Below are positions 12,450 to 25,037 of a DNA stretch of 64,000 nt, piece after piece. The notes beneath the pieces are model-generated. The model was not told the origin of the DNA. It did not search any database and worked only from the letters and a program-made list of their open reading frames with translations. The position numbers and the translations under genes were made by a program. The stretch spans positions 248,001 through 312,000 of the forward strand of contig VWND01000017.1 of NCBI GenBank assembly GCA_009599575.1, written 5' to 3'. The DNA comes from Blumeriella jaapii (taxonomy: Eukaryota; Ascomycota; Leotiomycetes; Helotiales; Drepanopezizaceae). How positions within the stretch are numbered: position 1 is the first letter of the stretch; every line of letters starts with the position of its first letter.

Positions 12450-15400
12450 AATGCAAGCTTTTCAACTCGATTAATCGAGCTTTTCGACAAAGCTCCGAAA
12501 ATTTCGTAAATTAAAAAGTTTAACGAAATTTTCGTACTTTTATCGAATCAGATTTTTGGTAAAACCGTCTGCGTATATTTTATTTATTAAAAAGTATATG
12601 ATTTTAAACTTTTTATTTTAATATTTTTAGCGAATTTATATATTGCTTATATCGACGTAACGAAGCTTCGTAAAGATTTTCTTTTTGTTTTCTACGATTA
12701 ATCTGATCGTTTGCTAATTATCGTAATATACGTTTTATTTAAAAATAACGTCGAGTCGAAGCTTTTTAAAAAAACGTTAAAATATTATTATTTTTTTTAC
12801 GATCGTTATATAAGCAAATAGCTTCGCTTTAGTAAAAAAAATAATAATTGTGTTTTGTCGTACAGCTTTTTATAAAATGGCACTTCCGAAAAAAAAAAAA
12901 TATACTTCTAAAAGAATTTCCGAATTTTTAAATCGTCGGCGAAAAAAACGTCGGTGGAAATTATTAATTGGTTTTCACGCTTTTTCCGATTATAAACGAT
13001 TTCTAGAAACTTCGTTTTATAAAAATATCGAAGCGTTTAATTAGCTGCCTCGAAATATTAAAAATTTGGGTTGGTAAAAAAATAAAAAAGCTGAAAAGCT
13101 GCGAAAGCCACGTCGGATCGAAGCATAATAACCGTGTATAAAATTAAACCGACTTTTTTTTAATACTTTTTAATCTGCGAAAGCGTGGCTACGCTTGGGT
13201 TTTTAATAAATTCGCAGATTAAAAAAAGCGTGCTTAAAAAGCGCTTTTTGCATATATTAAATTTCGTAGCGATTTTTTCGATATACGAATCGTAAAGCAA
13301 AAAAACTTTTTTTTTTTATTTGTTTCGTAAAATACGAATTCCGAAAAAATAATTTAAATTTTTTATACTTATAAGCTCGTAAGCCTTTTTCAGACCGAAA
13401 ATAATTTCGTCGGCTTTTAACGAATAAAAAGCGTGGTATAAAACTTAAATATCGTCGACGTAAAACGCTACGTATACGCTTCGCATTTCGTTAGCGAATA
13501 TACAAGGCTTTTCGCCTATTGATTCGAGCTTTAGCTTTCTTAAAATGTTGGCAAATTCGCCGTATTATAAAGCTGGAAAGTCTTTTAATCTATACAAAAC
13601 TCGGTCTAGCTGTACTATTATATTTGGTTATTTAAATCTATTAAATAAATAACACGTAACTAGCTTACTTTTGAAATTTCGTTTTGCATTAACGAAAGCA
13701 TTAATCATATCGAATTGCTTAATTTCCAAATCGAAATAAATCGCCAGCGTTATAACCGTTCGAAAAAAACGGGCTGCGAATATAGCTGCGTATATAAAAA
13801 AAATTGAAATTTCGTTTTGAAAGTCTTTTTTTACGACTAGTTTCGATCTGCACCGTTGCAATTCGCTTAAACTATTAGTTTTGTATATAAAAATTTATTT
13901 AAATAAAATAAATTTTATAGTTTTATTTTTTTTAATAATTCTCTAATATTTTCTGGTCTTCAAGTTTTTAATTTCGGTTTTTGCTTTTTTTTTAAACTGC
14001 TTTTTTATTTAATAATTTTTCAATTCGTTTTAGTTTTTTAAAGCTTTCGGAAAATTATCCTGATATTGTTTTTGGTCGGAAAATTAAATATTTCTTACCG
14101 ACTTTTTTTTTATCGAAGCCGCTATTATTGCGTGGATAGCCTAAAAGTCTTTTTTATTTATTTAAATCGGCTCGTTTATTCAAAACGTATAAACGAATTC
14201 GTCGATTTGTTATTTAATAAATGAAATTATTAATTGAAAAATTTCGCATACCGTGGCGTATACTTCCGGTTTATCCGGCCAATATAAAATGGAATTTATA
14301 CGATTTCGTTTAACAATTTTTAAAATCAGCTGCTTTTTATCGCTTATCGGAAACTTCGATTTGTTTTCTTCTACTTTTTCTAAATAATATCTTTTTTTTA
14401 ATAGTCAGCCTTGGAAAAGCTTCCAAAAGCAATCGTTCAAATAGCTATTTTATTTTAAATCGATTTGGCGCTTGATTTGCCGGGCGATAGCTTTTAATTA
14501 TAATTTGAAAAGTTGAATTACGCGTTTTCTTATATAGGGCCATTTCCATGCCCGCGCCGAAAAACCTTCTAAAGCTTTGCTTTGTTTTATTCTGTTTTAC
14601 AATAATAAATTTTACTAGTCTATTACTTTTTTTTGAATTTTCATAATTTTTTAACGCTTTTATCGCGTCGGTCAAAATGTTTCGGATATGCTTTGCATAC
14701 TTCCGACTGATAATTAATTTTAAAAATTAAAATTGGTCGGTAATAGCTTTGTCGAAAAGACTTTTATAAAAAATTATTATCCCCGAGCTCTGAACGTTTA
14801 AATCGACCGTAAAAAAAAGCTCGATCGCTTCGACTTTTATTAGATCTTTTACTTCCGAGGATTTAGCTTTTTTTGAAATATTTAAATCCATTAATATTAA
14901 AATGTTTTTTTTTTCTATCGTAGGCCTTGAAAGTCCACCAGAAAAGCTTAAAATCGGTCCTGGTTCTGATAGCGGCTCCGATGGAAAAAAATTTCCATTC
15001 TTTTTTATAAAATCTGAAGATTGCTCGTTTTATAATAATAACTTTTTTTTTGTATTATTTTTTTTTTAGCATATCGAGTTTTGCTGATTTGCGCCGCTAT
15101 TAAAATCGCCCGCTAATATCTGATATTCAGCGTCTTAAGCTTTTTCGTTTTTCGCGTTTTCGATAAATTCTACGATTTTTTAAAGTTTTAATTTAGTTAT
15201 AAAACTTGGATTTTCAGCTTTCGAAAAATAAAATTTAAACTCGTCAAACATTACGTTTCGGTTCGTAATTACACGCATTAACTAGAGCATTCAAATTTTG
15301 TAAATATTAAAAGCGTTATATTTAATTAAATATCCGATATATTTTTTCGGAAAGATTTTAAATTTTTTTTTGTGTTTTATAGCTTTCCGATCTTTTATTA

Positions 15401-15800
15401 TTAAATACGCACGAGCTTCGTACGCATAAACTTTGCTCCAGTCTGGTCTGAAATCGGCCGTACGCGCTTTTACAATAGCAGGATCGTAATACCGGAAATA
15501 TTATTTAAATCAGCTATGCAAAATTTTATTTAAAAATTTAAATTGTTTTTTCGCAAACGGCGATATATTATACAAATGCGCTGCTGCTTTTATCGTTTCG
15601 GACCAAAAAAAAATTGAAAATTCCGTTTTAATTTTTATTTTTATCGAACGCTTAATTACTTTTTTTTTTGCTCGTTCGATCGAGCTATTTGGCTGATGCA
15701 CGTAAAATAAAATTAATTCCAAATCGATACTTTCGCGCTCCGTTTATTTCTGATATTCCGAAATAATATTTTTTTGCTTTGAAATTACCGACGATTTGTT
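12450..15800 (-). pseudogene. Copia-1 pol: integrase, reverse transcriptase, RNase H (RIP pseudogene)
   Basis: Integrase C-terminal part is visible at 15,510-15,722 (ETIKAAAHLYNISPFAKKQF; family form AAYLLNRTPTK). Reverse transcriptase is at 13,628-13,861 (LAIYFDLEIKQFDMINAFVNA, matching Copia LAA..DLE..QxDVxNAFLN) with YVDDI at about 13,460. RNase H follows from about 13,000 to 12,500 (ISTDVFFADDLKIRK, then YADGFTKNLIR, the ADGLTK motif near the pol end). Multiple stops mean no product. Confidence 0.85.
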
Positions 15801-16899
15801 ATTTTATCGAATTTTGCAAATGAAAAAATTGTATTAGCGTTTTACTTATACGTCGAACGTTTAAAAACGGTCCAAAACGACTTTTATACTTTTCGTTCTG
15901 ATAGCGAAAGCTTAAATCTTTTTATTATATTCGTTTTTTATTAAAAATATTTACGTCGAGCCGTTGTAAGCTTTTTTACGACTTTTAAAATAATCGTAAA
16001 AGTTTTAGCCGATACGAAAAAAAAGCCTGAAAGATTTGTTTTTTAATATTACCTTTGAAATCATTTGTTTTAAATGCGTAACAGTATATTTTTCGCATTT
16101 CATTTTGGTTAAGCCTTTGATTTTTACTTTACGAATGTTTTCGATCAGCTTTTCGAACGCGTTTTTATTTAAATGGCCCGAACGAAAATGTTATAAGCGC
16201 GCATCGTTATTCCGATCGTACGTAAATACGCTGTTTTTTTTGAATTTATAACGCGTACGACGTTTCGAAATTATATAAATTATTAGGCCGGGCGAATTAC
16301 GTTTTAAAAAATTCAAATTATTACGTGAAAAATGCGAACAAAAAAAGCAATTAATTTTAATATATTTAAATATATAAAAATCGGCGATCGTTTAACACTA
16401 ACGTTTTAAAATAAAGCTTTCAGAGCTTTTAAAACGAAAAATATTATTCGACTTTTAAAACCAGTAATTTTTTTTAGCCAAAAAACTAGCGGAAATAATA
16501 TTAATAATAAAATCTGGAACGAACGCTACGTTGTTAAAAATTATATCCCAAGGCTTTTTATTTTTTTTGCGAAAAGCTTTTTTTATCAAACGACTTTTTT
16601 TTCCGACGATTAAAAAATTTTGTATGCCTGTATAAACGCTATTAATACAATTATCAATTTTTTTGTAAAACCTTTCGATAAAAAGGTTTTTGTCGTTTAT
16701 TAAATAAATTTCAAAACAATTGTTAAAAAAAATACTTTTATTTAAAAAATAATACTAATTAAATTTCAAAGCCAAAACGTTAATTCCGAAATGCTTTTTA
16801 ATCGCATCAAAGCAAAAAAAAATAAAAAGTTGCGGTGAAGGATTTTTTCTGATCGTTTTTGAAAATTAACTTTAAAGTTTGTTTTGGCTTAATTGTTAA

Positions 16900-18000
16900 A
16901 ACTTTAAAAATTTTATTAATTGCGACTATTTAAATATCTTTTTTATTTAAAGTTTTCAAAACTTTTTTATAATTGGAAAACAGCTTTTTTCGCATTTCAA
17001 CGATTTTCTGCCTGTTTGAAAAGTTAGAAAAAGTTTTTTTTTTACGACGATTATTTATTACGTATAAAAGCTTTTTATAATCGGTTGGGAAATAGAAATA
17101 GCGCTTTTTAAGAGTGTCGCATAAACAGTTATATTTTTTTCCTTTTTTCTTTTTGCCTTTTTTTCCTTTTTTTCCACGATCTTTCGAAATATTATTGTTT
17201 TCAGAATCGAAAAGGAAAATGGCGAAAATTCCGACTTTTCGGCCTGAATTATCGAATTCTCGGTTGTTTTTAAAAAAAAAAATTATAAAATTCAATTCGA
17301 TTAAAGTTTTTTTTATAAAAAAGCCAGCAAATTTGTTTTCCAAATATTTAGCTTTTTTGCCGTTCGCTTATTATAAATTAATATATACGGCGATTGCGTC
17401 GAGAAAATCGGTAGCAGCGTAGCGGCTATTTATATTAAAAATCTTATATTCGACAGCTGCTTTATAAACGGTCTGCTATTTTTTTATTTATTCGGTTATA
17501 TTTATTCTCCCGTTATACGCTTTGCGAAAAATGTTTTTATAATCAGATTTAACGAAGCTAACCACGGAAAAGTATGCAAAAATAATATTTTTTTTTAAAA
17601 TACGAACGAATGCCTGGAATAATTTCTGCTTTTTTTTATAATATGAATTTTTAATCTTACGCATATTTCTATCTATCAAAAAATTTTCCTGCAAATCAAT
17701 ATGAAAAGTGGCGTACGCTTTTTTATTATTAATAGCGTTGATTTCCGATTAAGCAATTGCAAAATTTATTAAACTGGTTTCCACAATTGAAAAAACCCAA
17801 TCGAGCAACTTTTAATAAGTAATAATATATTCCTGCTATTTCTTAAGCTTTTTTAAATGGTTTTTAAAAAGATAATCGATTTTATTTTTCAAATCGTCGA
17901 AAATTAAATTGGCTGGTCGAGGTCTGTCGGAAAAATTGCCAATCGTAACGGCGGCCTTTTCTGCCTCGGTTATGCTATTATATTCGGCGCATTTTCGATC
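16900..18000 (-). pseudogene. Copia-1 gag with knuckle-like motif (RIP pseudogene)
   Basis: A 137-codon open stretch at 16,930-17,343 has a lysine/glycine-rich basic run followed by KKYNCLCDTLKKRYFYFPTDY, which resembles the fungal Copia gag knuckle (CxCGxxHRxxxC). Position upstream of integrase, next to the 5' LTR side, fits gag. The two later zinc ligands are not visible, probably lost to RIP. Confidence 0.5.
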
Positions 18001-18493
18001 GTAGTTTGCTTAGCGCTTTTTGTTTTTCTGATCGATAAACTAATATAACGATTGTTTTTATAATCGTTTATTAATAAAAAAGCGAAATAAAAAGTTAGGA
18101 TCGGTATAATCGAAGGGAAAAATCTCTGATCGGTGAAATTTGTACGCTTTTAATCAAAAGATTTACGATTTTAAATCGTAAAAAAATTTTTTTTTTCGTA
18201 AGGGCCGATATATTATTTTCGTTATAAAAGATCGATTGATTTGGTTGAAAAAAGTAGAAAAATAAAAATAAAATTTGTAAATTAAAAAGATCGAAAAATT
18301 AATGCTTTCCGCACTTTTAATAGCCTTTTATCGATTCGTAGCTTTTTGCCAAATAAAAAAAACTTTGCAAAATATAACTTTTTACGAATATCTTTTAATA
18401 ATTCGAATAAATTGACCGGTAAAGGTTTCCAACGAGTCTTCTAGCGTATGCATTGCAAAAAAAAACTTATTAATTGGCTCCGGGGCTTATAAT

Positions 18494-18795
18494 TGTCGTG
18501 CATAGCCGAATAATCGGTAGAAATCCTTATCGGAGGCTGGAACGGATAAATTGTATATAATAAAATATTACTTGTATTATTTTAAATCTGACTGGCGAGC
18601 TTTTCGCAGAAAACGGAAGGTTCGGGCTCGCTTAGTCAGTCGCTCGGAAAAACTAGTTTTTGAAAAGGCTCGTTATTACGTGATTACGAGCCTTTCCGAG
18701 CTCCAGAAACATTTAACTACTGAAAGCGTACAGGAAGAATGAATCTGGAACAAAAGAAATGAAAAATAATAAAGGAATGTAAATATAGCGCAACA
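18494..18795 (-). repeat. 5' LTR of Copia-1
   Basis: 302 bp, starts TGTCGTGCATAGCC and ends GCGCAACA, directly followed by the duplication ATTTC. Its right half is clearly less mutated than 10,574-10,875. It carries the second copy of the palindrome (18,664-18,695, AAGGCTCGT ... ACGAGCCTT). Confidence 0.9.
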
Positions 18796-21700
18796 ATTTC
18801 GAAAATAGCGTTTCGAAAAAATCGCTTTTTAAATTATTTAAATAGGTCGTTAATAGCGAATACGAAGCATATATAACCGCGATCGGTAATTAATACGCGT
18901 ATAACGTCGAGGTTAATTTTTTTTTAAATTTTAAAAAATTACGTCGGATATAATAAGTTTTTTTTTCGGCCAAGCTTTCGTTTTTGACAAAAAATGCAAT
19001 TTTTAACGAAGGTTTTGCAATTTTCGAAATATTCTTTTTATTAAAAATCGTTTTTAATTCGGTAATAAATAGCTTTAACTTTTCTATAAAACACTTTTTC
19101 GTAGGCTTTTTTTATAACTTAAAACTTATCGGCTTTATTATTTATTACTAAGCGTTTTTAATATATATTGTTTTTTATTTTATATAACTTTTTGTCGGCT
19201 AAAATATAATCGAAAGCTTAGTTTTTAAATAATTTAAATTAATAATTTAATACGCTAAATAGTTTAAATAAAATAATTAAATAATATGCGATTAAATAAA
19301 AGTTTTCGGTTTTGTAATTATCGATTAAAAGTTTATTTTCGTCGTTATTCGGCTTATTCCGATCGTTTTCGATTAAATTTATTCGCGGTGCTAGCCGAAA
19401 TAATAATGCGAATGCTTTTTCGGCTCGAAAATTAATGTTTTTTATTCGCGGTGCTAGCCGAAATAGCAACGCGAATAATTTTGGCTTTATAAAACCTAAA
19501 GCGCAAATAGCGAAGCAGCCGATTTCGTTAGCGATTTATTCGTCGATATTTTATTCGCTTTGCTTAACGAAATTAAACGGATAAAAACGTTTTCGTTTAA
19601 AAAAGCCGTTTGCCGCTGTATTAATTGTTTTTTTAATATATTTGATTTCGAAATTTATAAATCGCATTTAAGTTATTTAGTTAATAACAAGCGTTTTTAA
19701 TAAATTATAAGCTTTTTTATTTAATTAATCGATAAAAACTTTTGCGTTTGTTTTCAAAATAAAATATACGCCGTATAATTCGCTTTTTATTTTTTTTATT
19801 GCTTTAAAAACGCTTCGATATTTTCGTTTAATAGCATCGTAGCGTATTTTCGCGAAAAATTATAGGCCGCTTTCGAATTATAAAAAATATCGTTTTTTGT
19901 TTTTATCGATTTGTTGCAATATAGCTTTTTAACCGAAAATATTAGCGTCGATAGTTAAAATGATTTTTTTTGCGTTTAAGTTATAATCGATTCGTATAAA
20001 CAATAGGGCCGATAAAAAATCGTTTTTAAAAACTTTTATAATTTTGCTTTATTTTTTTTTTTAAACGAAATCGATTTTTTTTTTATTATAACGTAAATTA
20101 ATACAGTTTTTTAAGAAAAATTTTTGATTTAATTGCGATAATAAATCACAACGCTAATAAAAGCTTTGGCTTCGGTAATATTTTTATATTTTTTTTATTC
20201 GCAAATTTTTTTAATTTTTTTTCGTTAAAAATGGCGGCTAGCGCTGTTAATTATATAACTAACGATATTTATTTCGAATATGCAAAATTTTAATCGAAGG
20301 CCAATAATAGCCTTGGCTTTTTCGAAGCAAATTATAATTTTATCGATATTTTAAATATATTTTATTATATAGCGTCGAATTTCAGAAAAGATTTTTTTAT
20401 TATTATAATATAATTTGAAACTTTTTATTTCGACGTCGTTAACGTAAAAAAAAGCAATATCAGAAATGCAAATTATAAAAATTTTGTATACGATTTTTAC
20501 GAATTAAGCGATTAAATTAATAGCTTTTATAAATACTTTGATTATACGCAGCAATCCGATTAAAATTTAAATTGCTATTATATTTCGAAATCGTAAATTA
20601 AATACTAAATGATCGTAGCCGGAAAACAGATCGAAAAAAAAAGCGATCGTCAGTTTTGCAAATTCGTTCGAAAATTAATCGACGTTGAATAATACGTTAG
20701 CGTTTCGTATCGTTATTTTGTTTATTTCGACGATCGCGGTAATAAATCTGTAAATGCTTTTTTTTTTTTTCGCAACGATAAATTATTTGTTTTTGTAAAA
20801 GCCGTAACAAAATTCGAAAATTTTTTACTTAATTCGTTTTTTTAATATTTCGACTATTTTATTCTGGAAAGCTTTAGAAATTGAAAAAATCTTTTTTTAC
20901 TAAGCTTCGTAAAATACGGTTTTAATATCGATATAAAATATAATATCAAAGCTGAATTGGCCTATTTCGGTAAAATCGAAAGCTATAGCTTTTTTTCGGT
21001 TGCGTAAGACTTCGTATAAAACCTTTTTCTTTTTTAGCAAAAATTAGATTTCGATTGCTAAATTATCAAATCGTTTTTTTATAAATCGGCTGCCAAGTAA
21101 TAAGCTGGAAAATCGGCCGGTGATAAGTCTTTCGAATTCGCTAGTAATTAATTAAAATAGTTTTGTTGCTTCGTTTTTTTCGAACCAATCGTTTATTTTT
21201 CCGAAAATATTTTTATCGAATTCGCTAAAATTTACGAATCGTATTTTATCAGTTTTACGTTTGTAAAAAATGCTAATATTAATACAAAAAAGTAAAATAT
21301 ATAAATCGGATTTGTTTAATACGAAAACGAAATCTTCGAAACTTTTATTTCCGAATTAATAATCAAAAATATTAATATTAGCTAATTTTATTCGCGATGC
21401 TATTTCGATTAATAACGTAAATGCTTTTAGCCGAGTATTTTTTAAATTTTATTATAATTTAGCGTTTGTTTTGAAACCAAAGCCGGCTATTCGTTTTTCG
21501 ATAAAACGTCGATTAAAAAAATCTTATCGCCGGCGATAATAATTTGATTTTAAAAAAACCGGTTTCAGTTTTAAAAAAAAGCTTTTATTTGGCCGTTTTC
21601 GATATATTTAAAATTGACGAAACTTTCCAGGATTCAAAGCATTTTAAAAATAATAGAATAAAAGCATTTTTTTATTATTAAAAAGTTTTTATAAGTAATA

Positions 21701-24300
21701 ATACTTTTAACGTCGATTTTAATATTTCGTATAATTTTATTAAATTTAATTGTATTTTTATTAACGGTAATATAAATTATTCGCTTATCGGTGATAATCG
21801 GAACGTTATTAGCTTCGGCTGTTTTTTGGTTTATGCAATTAATTTCGGCTTTATTATCGAATAAAACGAAGGCGGTCGTACTTTTCTTAAGTATAATTTT
21901 TATTTTTGGCGCTTTTATAGCCGTATAAAAACAGTTTCGTCGTTTTAACTTTTGGGTTTTTATAACGAAAGCTAAAAAGCTGATTTTTTCCGAAGATTTT
22001 TTTTTATCGGCTAAATTAATTACGATATTATAAATTTCTTTTTGGTTTTTTTTTAATTTAAAATCGTTTTTTTTTTTCGGATAATTTCAATTTTTTCGTT
22101 TTTTTTAATGTAAGGATTTGTTTATTAATAACTTTGTCGAATTTTTTTTTTATGCTAAATAAATCGTTAAATTTTAATTTAATTTTTTGTTTTATGATTT
22201 TTTTAATAGCTTCGTCGACGGCTTCGAGGCTGATATATTTGTCGATTTATTTTTCGCTTCGCATTAATAATAGGCGTTTAAAAGCTGATATTTTCTAAAT
22301 GATTTGAATCGAAATATCGGTATCGATATTTTTTATATTATCGTTAATTTTTTTTATTATAAACGTTTTTCTGATGGTTTTATCGATTTCTTTTCGAATT
22401 TTAAAATCTTTTTTCTTTTCGATTCTGACGTTTTTTTTTATATTAATCGGTTTGGCGAATAGGATAAAAACATTTTGTTTTTTTATGGTTCGCTGGCTTA
22501 ATTATGCAGCTATAATATTTGCAAATACGATATTTGTATTAGTAATATATATATTTATTTTTTATTTATATATTTGAATTTTATTTACGCTTAAAATAAG
22601 GGTTTTCTTTTTGATTAATACGCTTTCGGAAATATTTTCTTTTTTATTAGTAAAAATCGTTTTTGCATTTTTTCTGTTTTTTAAGCAGTCGTTTTATTTT
22701 GTATTTTTTATTTTTAAGCGAATAGTATTTAATCAGCTTTAATTTTCAACTTTGTTAAAAAAGTTTATTTCTGCTTTCGTCGGTCCGAGGCAAATCGCTT
22801 TGTATTTGTTAATATAACAAATATTATTATTTATACAAAAACTAAATGCTTTGCATTTTAAGCGAATATAAGATTTTTCGCAGTAAATTTCTCTGTTATT
22901 ACAAAATCCGCATTTAAGGCTACGGGATCTGTTTTAATAATTACTTTTACTATTTTAGTAGCCGCGATTCTGATTCCCGCGTTAGTTTTTTTTTTTTCTG
23001 ATAATCGTTATTATAATTAATATTTCGCTGATTCTGATCGTTAATACGAAAAGATTGCTATTAGATAGCTATTACTTTTACGATAGCTTAGCGAAGCTGA
23101 TTATTTCGCGCATTTTAAAAAGAGTAGTTATTATAAAAACCATTTTAATCGTTTTTATTATCCGAATTAACGTAAAAAAGTTTTTTCTGCTGTTATATAA
23201 AATTTTCGATTTTGCTTTAAAGTTTTTGAATTTTAATATCGGTAAATTTTAATACGAAAATTTCGATATTTTTGTTAAGTTTTTCCAAACCAGTAAATTT
23301 TGCAGAACGATTGAATAATATAATAACTAATTGTTTTTTGGCGATTTCGGTAACTTTTAGTGGCTGGGCATATTTCTGTACTAAAGCTTTTACGTTTTTT
23401 TTGTAAATAAAAAAAAAAAGATTTTTTTTGATTTATAACTTCGATAATACGTTCGCTTTGGTTTTGTTTAAAAACGAATTTCACAAATTTGAAATATTAA
23501 TCGAAAGTTTTAAAATTTTATTTATTAATTTTAAAATGCTTAATGGTTTTGTTGCGAATGCTAATTAAAAAACTAAATAAAAACAATCTTTTTTGTTTAA
23601 CTTCGCTTAAGATTTTTTTATTAACGAAAACGTTAGAAACCTTCGTATAAATACGATAATAAGTTTTAAGTTTTTTAGCTTGGCGAGTCGTTATAACAAA
23701 TTGTTTAAAAAAAGCGATAGTATCGCGAATTTGCTAACGATCGTAGTTTCGGAATTCCGTTTTTAAAGTTTTAATTAGTTTACGCCAGTTTCGAGTTTTA
23801 ATAATTTTTTATTTATTTATCGATTTAATAATATTTTTAATGGTTAGGTTATAATAGCGAGGGAGTTTATCGAATATTTCAGTTTTAGAAATTCCGAAAT
23901 TTTTACAAGTTTTTTTATATTTTTCGATAAAATCGGTAGTATTGGCGCTATTAAATAAAAGTGTATTAAAAGAGCCAGGAAGAAGCATACGGCCTCGCAT
24001 AAGAAAACGAAAAGCGTCGTTGTTTATAATATTAGTAAAAATATTGGTAGGATTTAAATTAAATAAATAAGTGTTTTTTAAAATTGCAAATTAAAAGTTT
24101 TCAGTATAAAAAAAATCGTTTTTAATAAAAAAGCTATTAAAAAGATCTTTGTGTTTTTTAAAAGAATTAAATAAAATAAAATTACGTCCAGATATTTAAA
24201 TAATATATTGAAAAATTTGTTTTTTAGTAAATTAATTAAGTTGATATAATATTGTTGTATAATTTACGGTTTCGATATTCCGTGGCTCAGACCAATGCAC
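18796..24300 (-). mobile_element. Gypsy-2 proximal part: gag, protease, RT, RNase H, start of integrase (RIP-degraded)
   Basis: Minus-strand signatures appear in Gypsy order. Gag-like sequence is at about 22,100-24,300. A protease-like motif FVLFDNKAEIN lies near 21,850-21,890 (family form LIDSGAEIN). The reverse transcriptase box reads FYVNDVEIKS at about 20,420-20,460 (family YVDDVGVKG), followed by ITEAKAFISVVIYYRNWIK-like sequence near 20,150-20,200. Integrase then runs into the Copia-1 insertion at 18,796. Stops are frequent throughout. The 5' LTR is not certain; the inverted 267-bp repeat at 24,771-25,037 has the right side and orientation, but no matching 3' LTR was found left of 3,360. 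Confidence 0.75.
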
Positions 24301-24770
24301 GTATAGCCATTTTTTTACTATTTTTAATAAAAAGCCGCAAATTGTAATTATTACAATTATAAAGCGTAAAATTAAAAAATTAAGTTTTCGCTAAGCGTTT
24401 GACTAAAAAAGATTTAATTCAGAAAGGCCGAGCGCAGCGGTCGAAGCGTACGAATTAATATTCGATTTGTTATTTTTAAACAAAAAAGCGATTTTACGCT
24501 TTGAATTTCGCACGGTTTAAAATTGCCTAACCGTAATTTCAAACGTTTCTGAAATATGTTGCATTTTTGTAATTTAATAATTATACGCAAAATAAAAGAA
24601 GCTATTAAAAGTTTTTCATATGATGCAGCTGCGAATAATATTATATAAAAGGTTTTTTAAGCCGTAATAGCGAAATATCGAAGTCGATTTTAATTAAAAA
24701 TTTAAGAAATGCATCGGCGAGTATATAAAAACGAAATACCGAAATTTAAATCTTTGCGTAGATTATCAAA
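24301..24770. other. RIP-mutated spacer between Gypsy-2 gag and the inverted LTR-like repeat
   Basis: AT-rich, no intact frame. The plus strand shows weak coding-like text (EAIKSFSYDAAANN, then EMHRRVYKNEIPKFKSL), possibly a retroelement gag or an untranslated leader. I cannot assign it. Confidence 0.3.
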
Positions 24771-25037
24771 TATAAAAATAGATAGGAAAACCAGACTGAT
24801 ACGGCCATATATCGGTGGGTAAAATAGTTTAGAAAATTCTTAGAAAAAATTGAAAAAAGAAAAAAATAAAAAAATAAAAGTATGAATTAGACTGCGTGCG
24901 TATAGTATTATCTAAAAGGATGCTTTGCTTTTATACCTGTTGAAAATAGTCAATGGCAGGGGGTCTCGGAGGGGTCCATGCCTCAACCATAGCTAAAACT
25001 ACCAACTCCTATCAATACAAGGTATTACCGTTTTACA
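24771..25037 (-). repeat. 267-bp LTR-like repeat, minus orientation (left copy)
   Basis: Read on the minus strand it begins TGTAAAACGGTAATACC, carries a TATA-like AGGTATAAAAGC and ends TATTTTTATA (ancestral TTTTTACA). The TG/CA ends, inverted terminal TGTAAAA and internal TATA box make it an LTR rather than a transposon terminus. It equals the right copy (26,715-26,825 plus 28,187-28,342) in length once the inserted miniature element is removed. No target duplication is visible. Confidence 0.7.

Larger units (their letters stand above)
10574..18795 (-). mobile_element. Copia-1: complete, RIP-inactivated Ty1/Copia LTR retrotransposon
   Basis: Identical-length 302-bp direct repeats (10,574-10,875 and 18,494-18,795) start TGTCGTGCATAGCCG. 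The 5-bp duplication ATTTC flanks the element (10,569-10,573 and 18,796-18,800). Minus-strand coding order is gag with zinc knuckle, integrase, reverse transcriptase, RNase H, which is the Copia order. About 1.6 kb between the end of pol (near 12,450) and the 3' LTR is not pol and carries an opposite-strand reading frame (separate entry). It is inserted in the integrase core of Gypsy-2. Confidence 0.9.

Noticed and set aside
12850..13044. Plus-strand frame MFCRTAFYKMALPKKKK in Copia-1
   Set aside because: Lies exactly opposite the Copia RNase H frame and mirrors it; separate from the antisense ORF at 11.3-12.3 kb.
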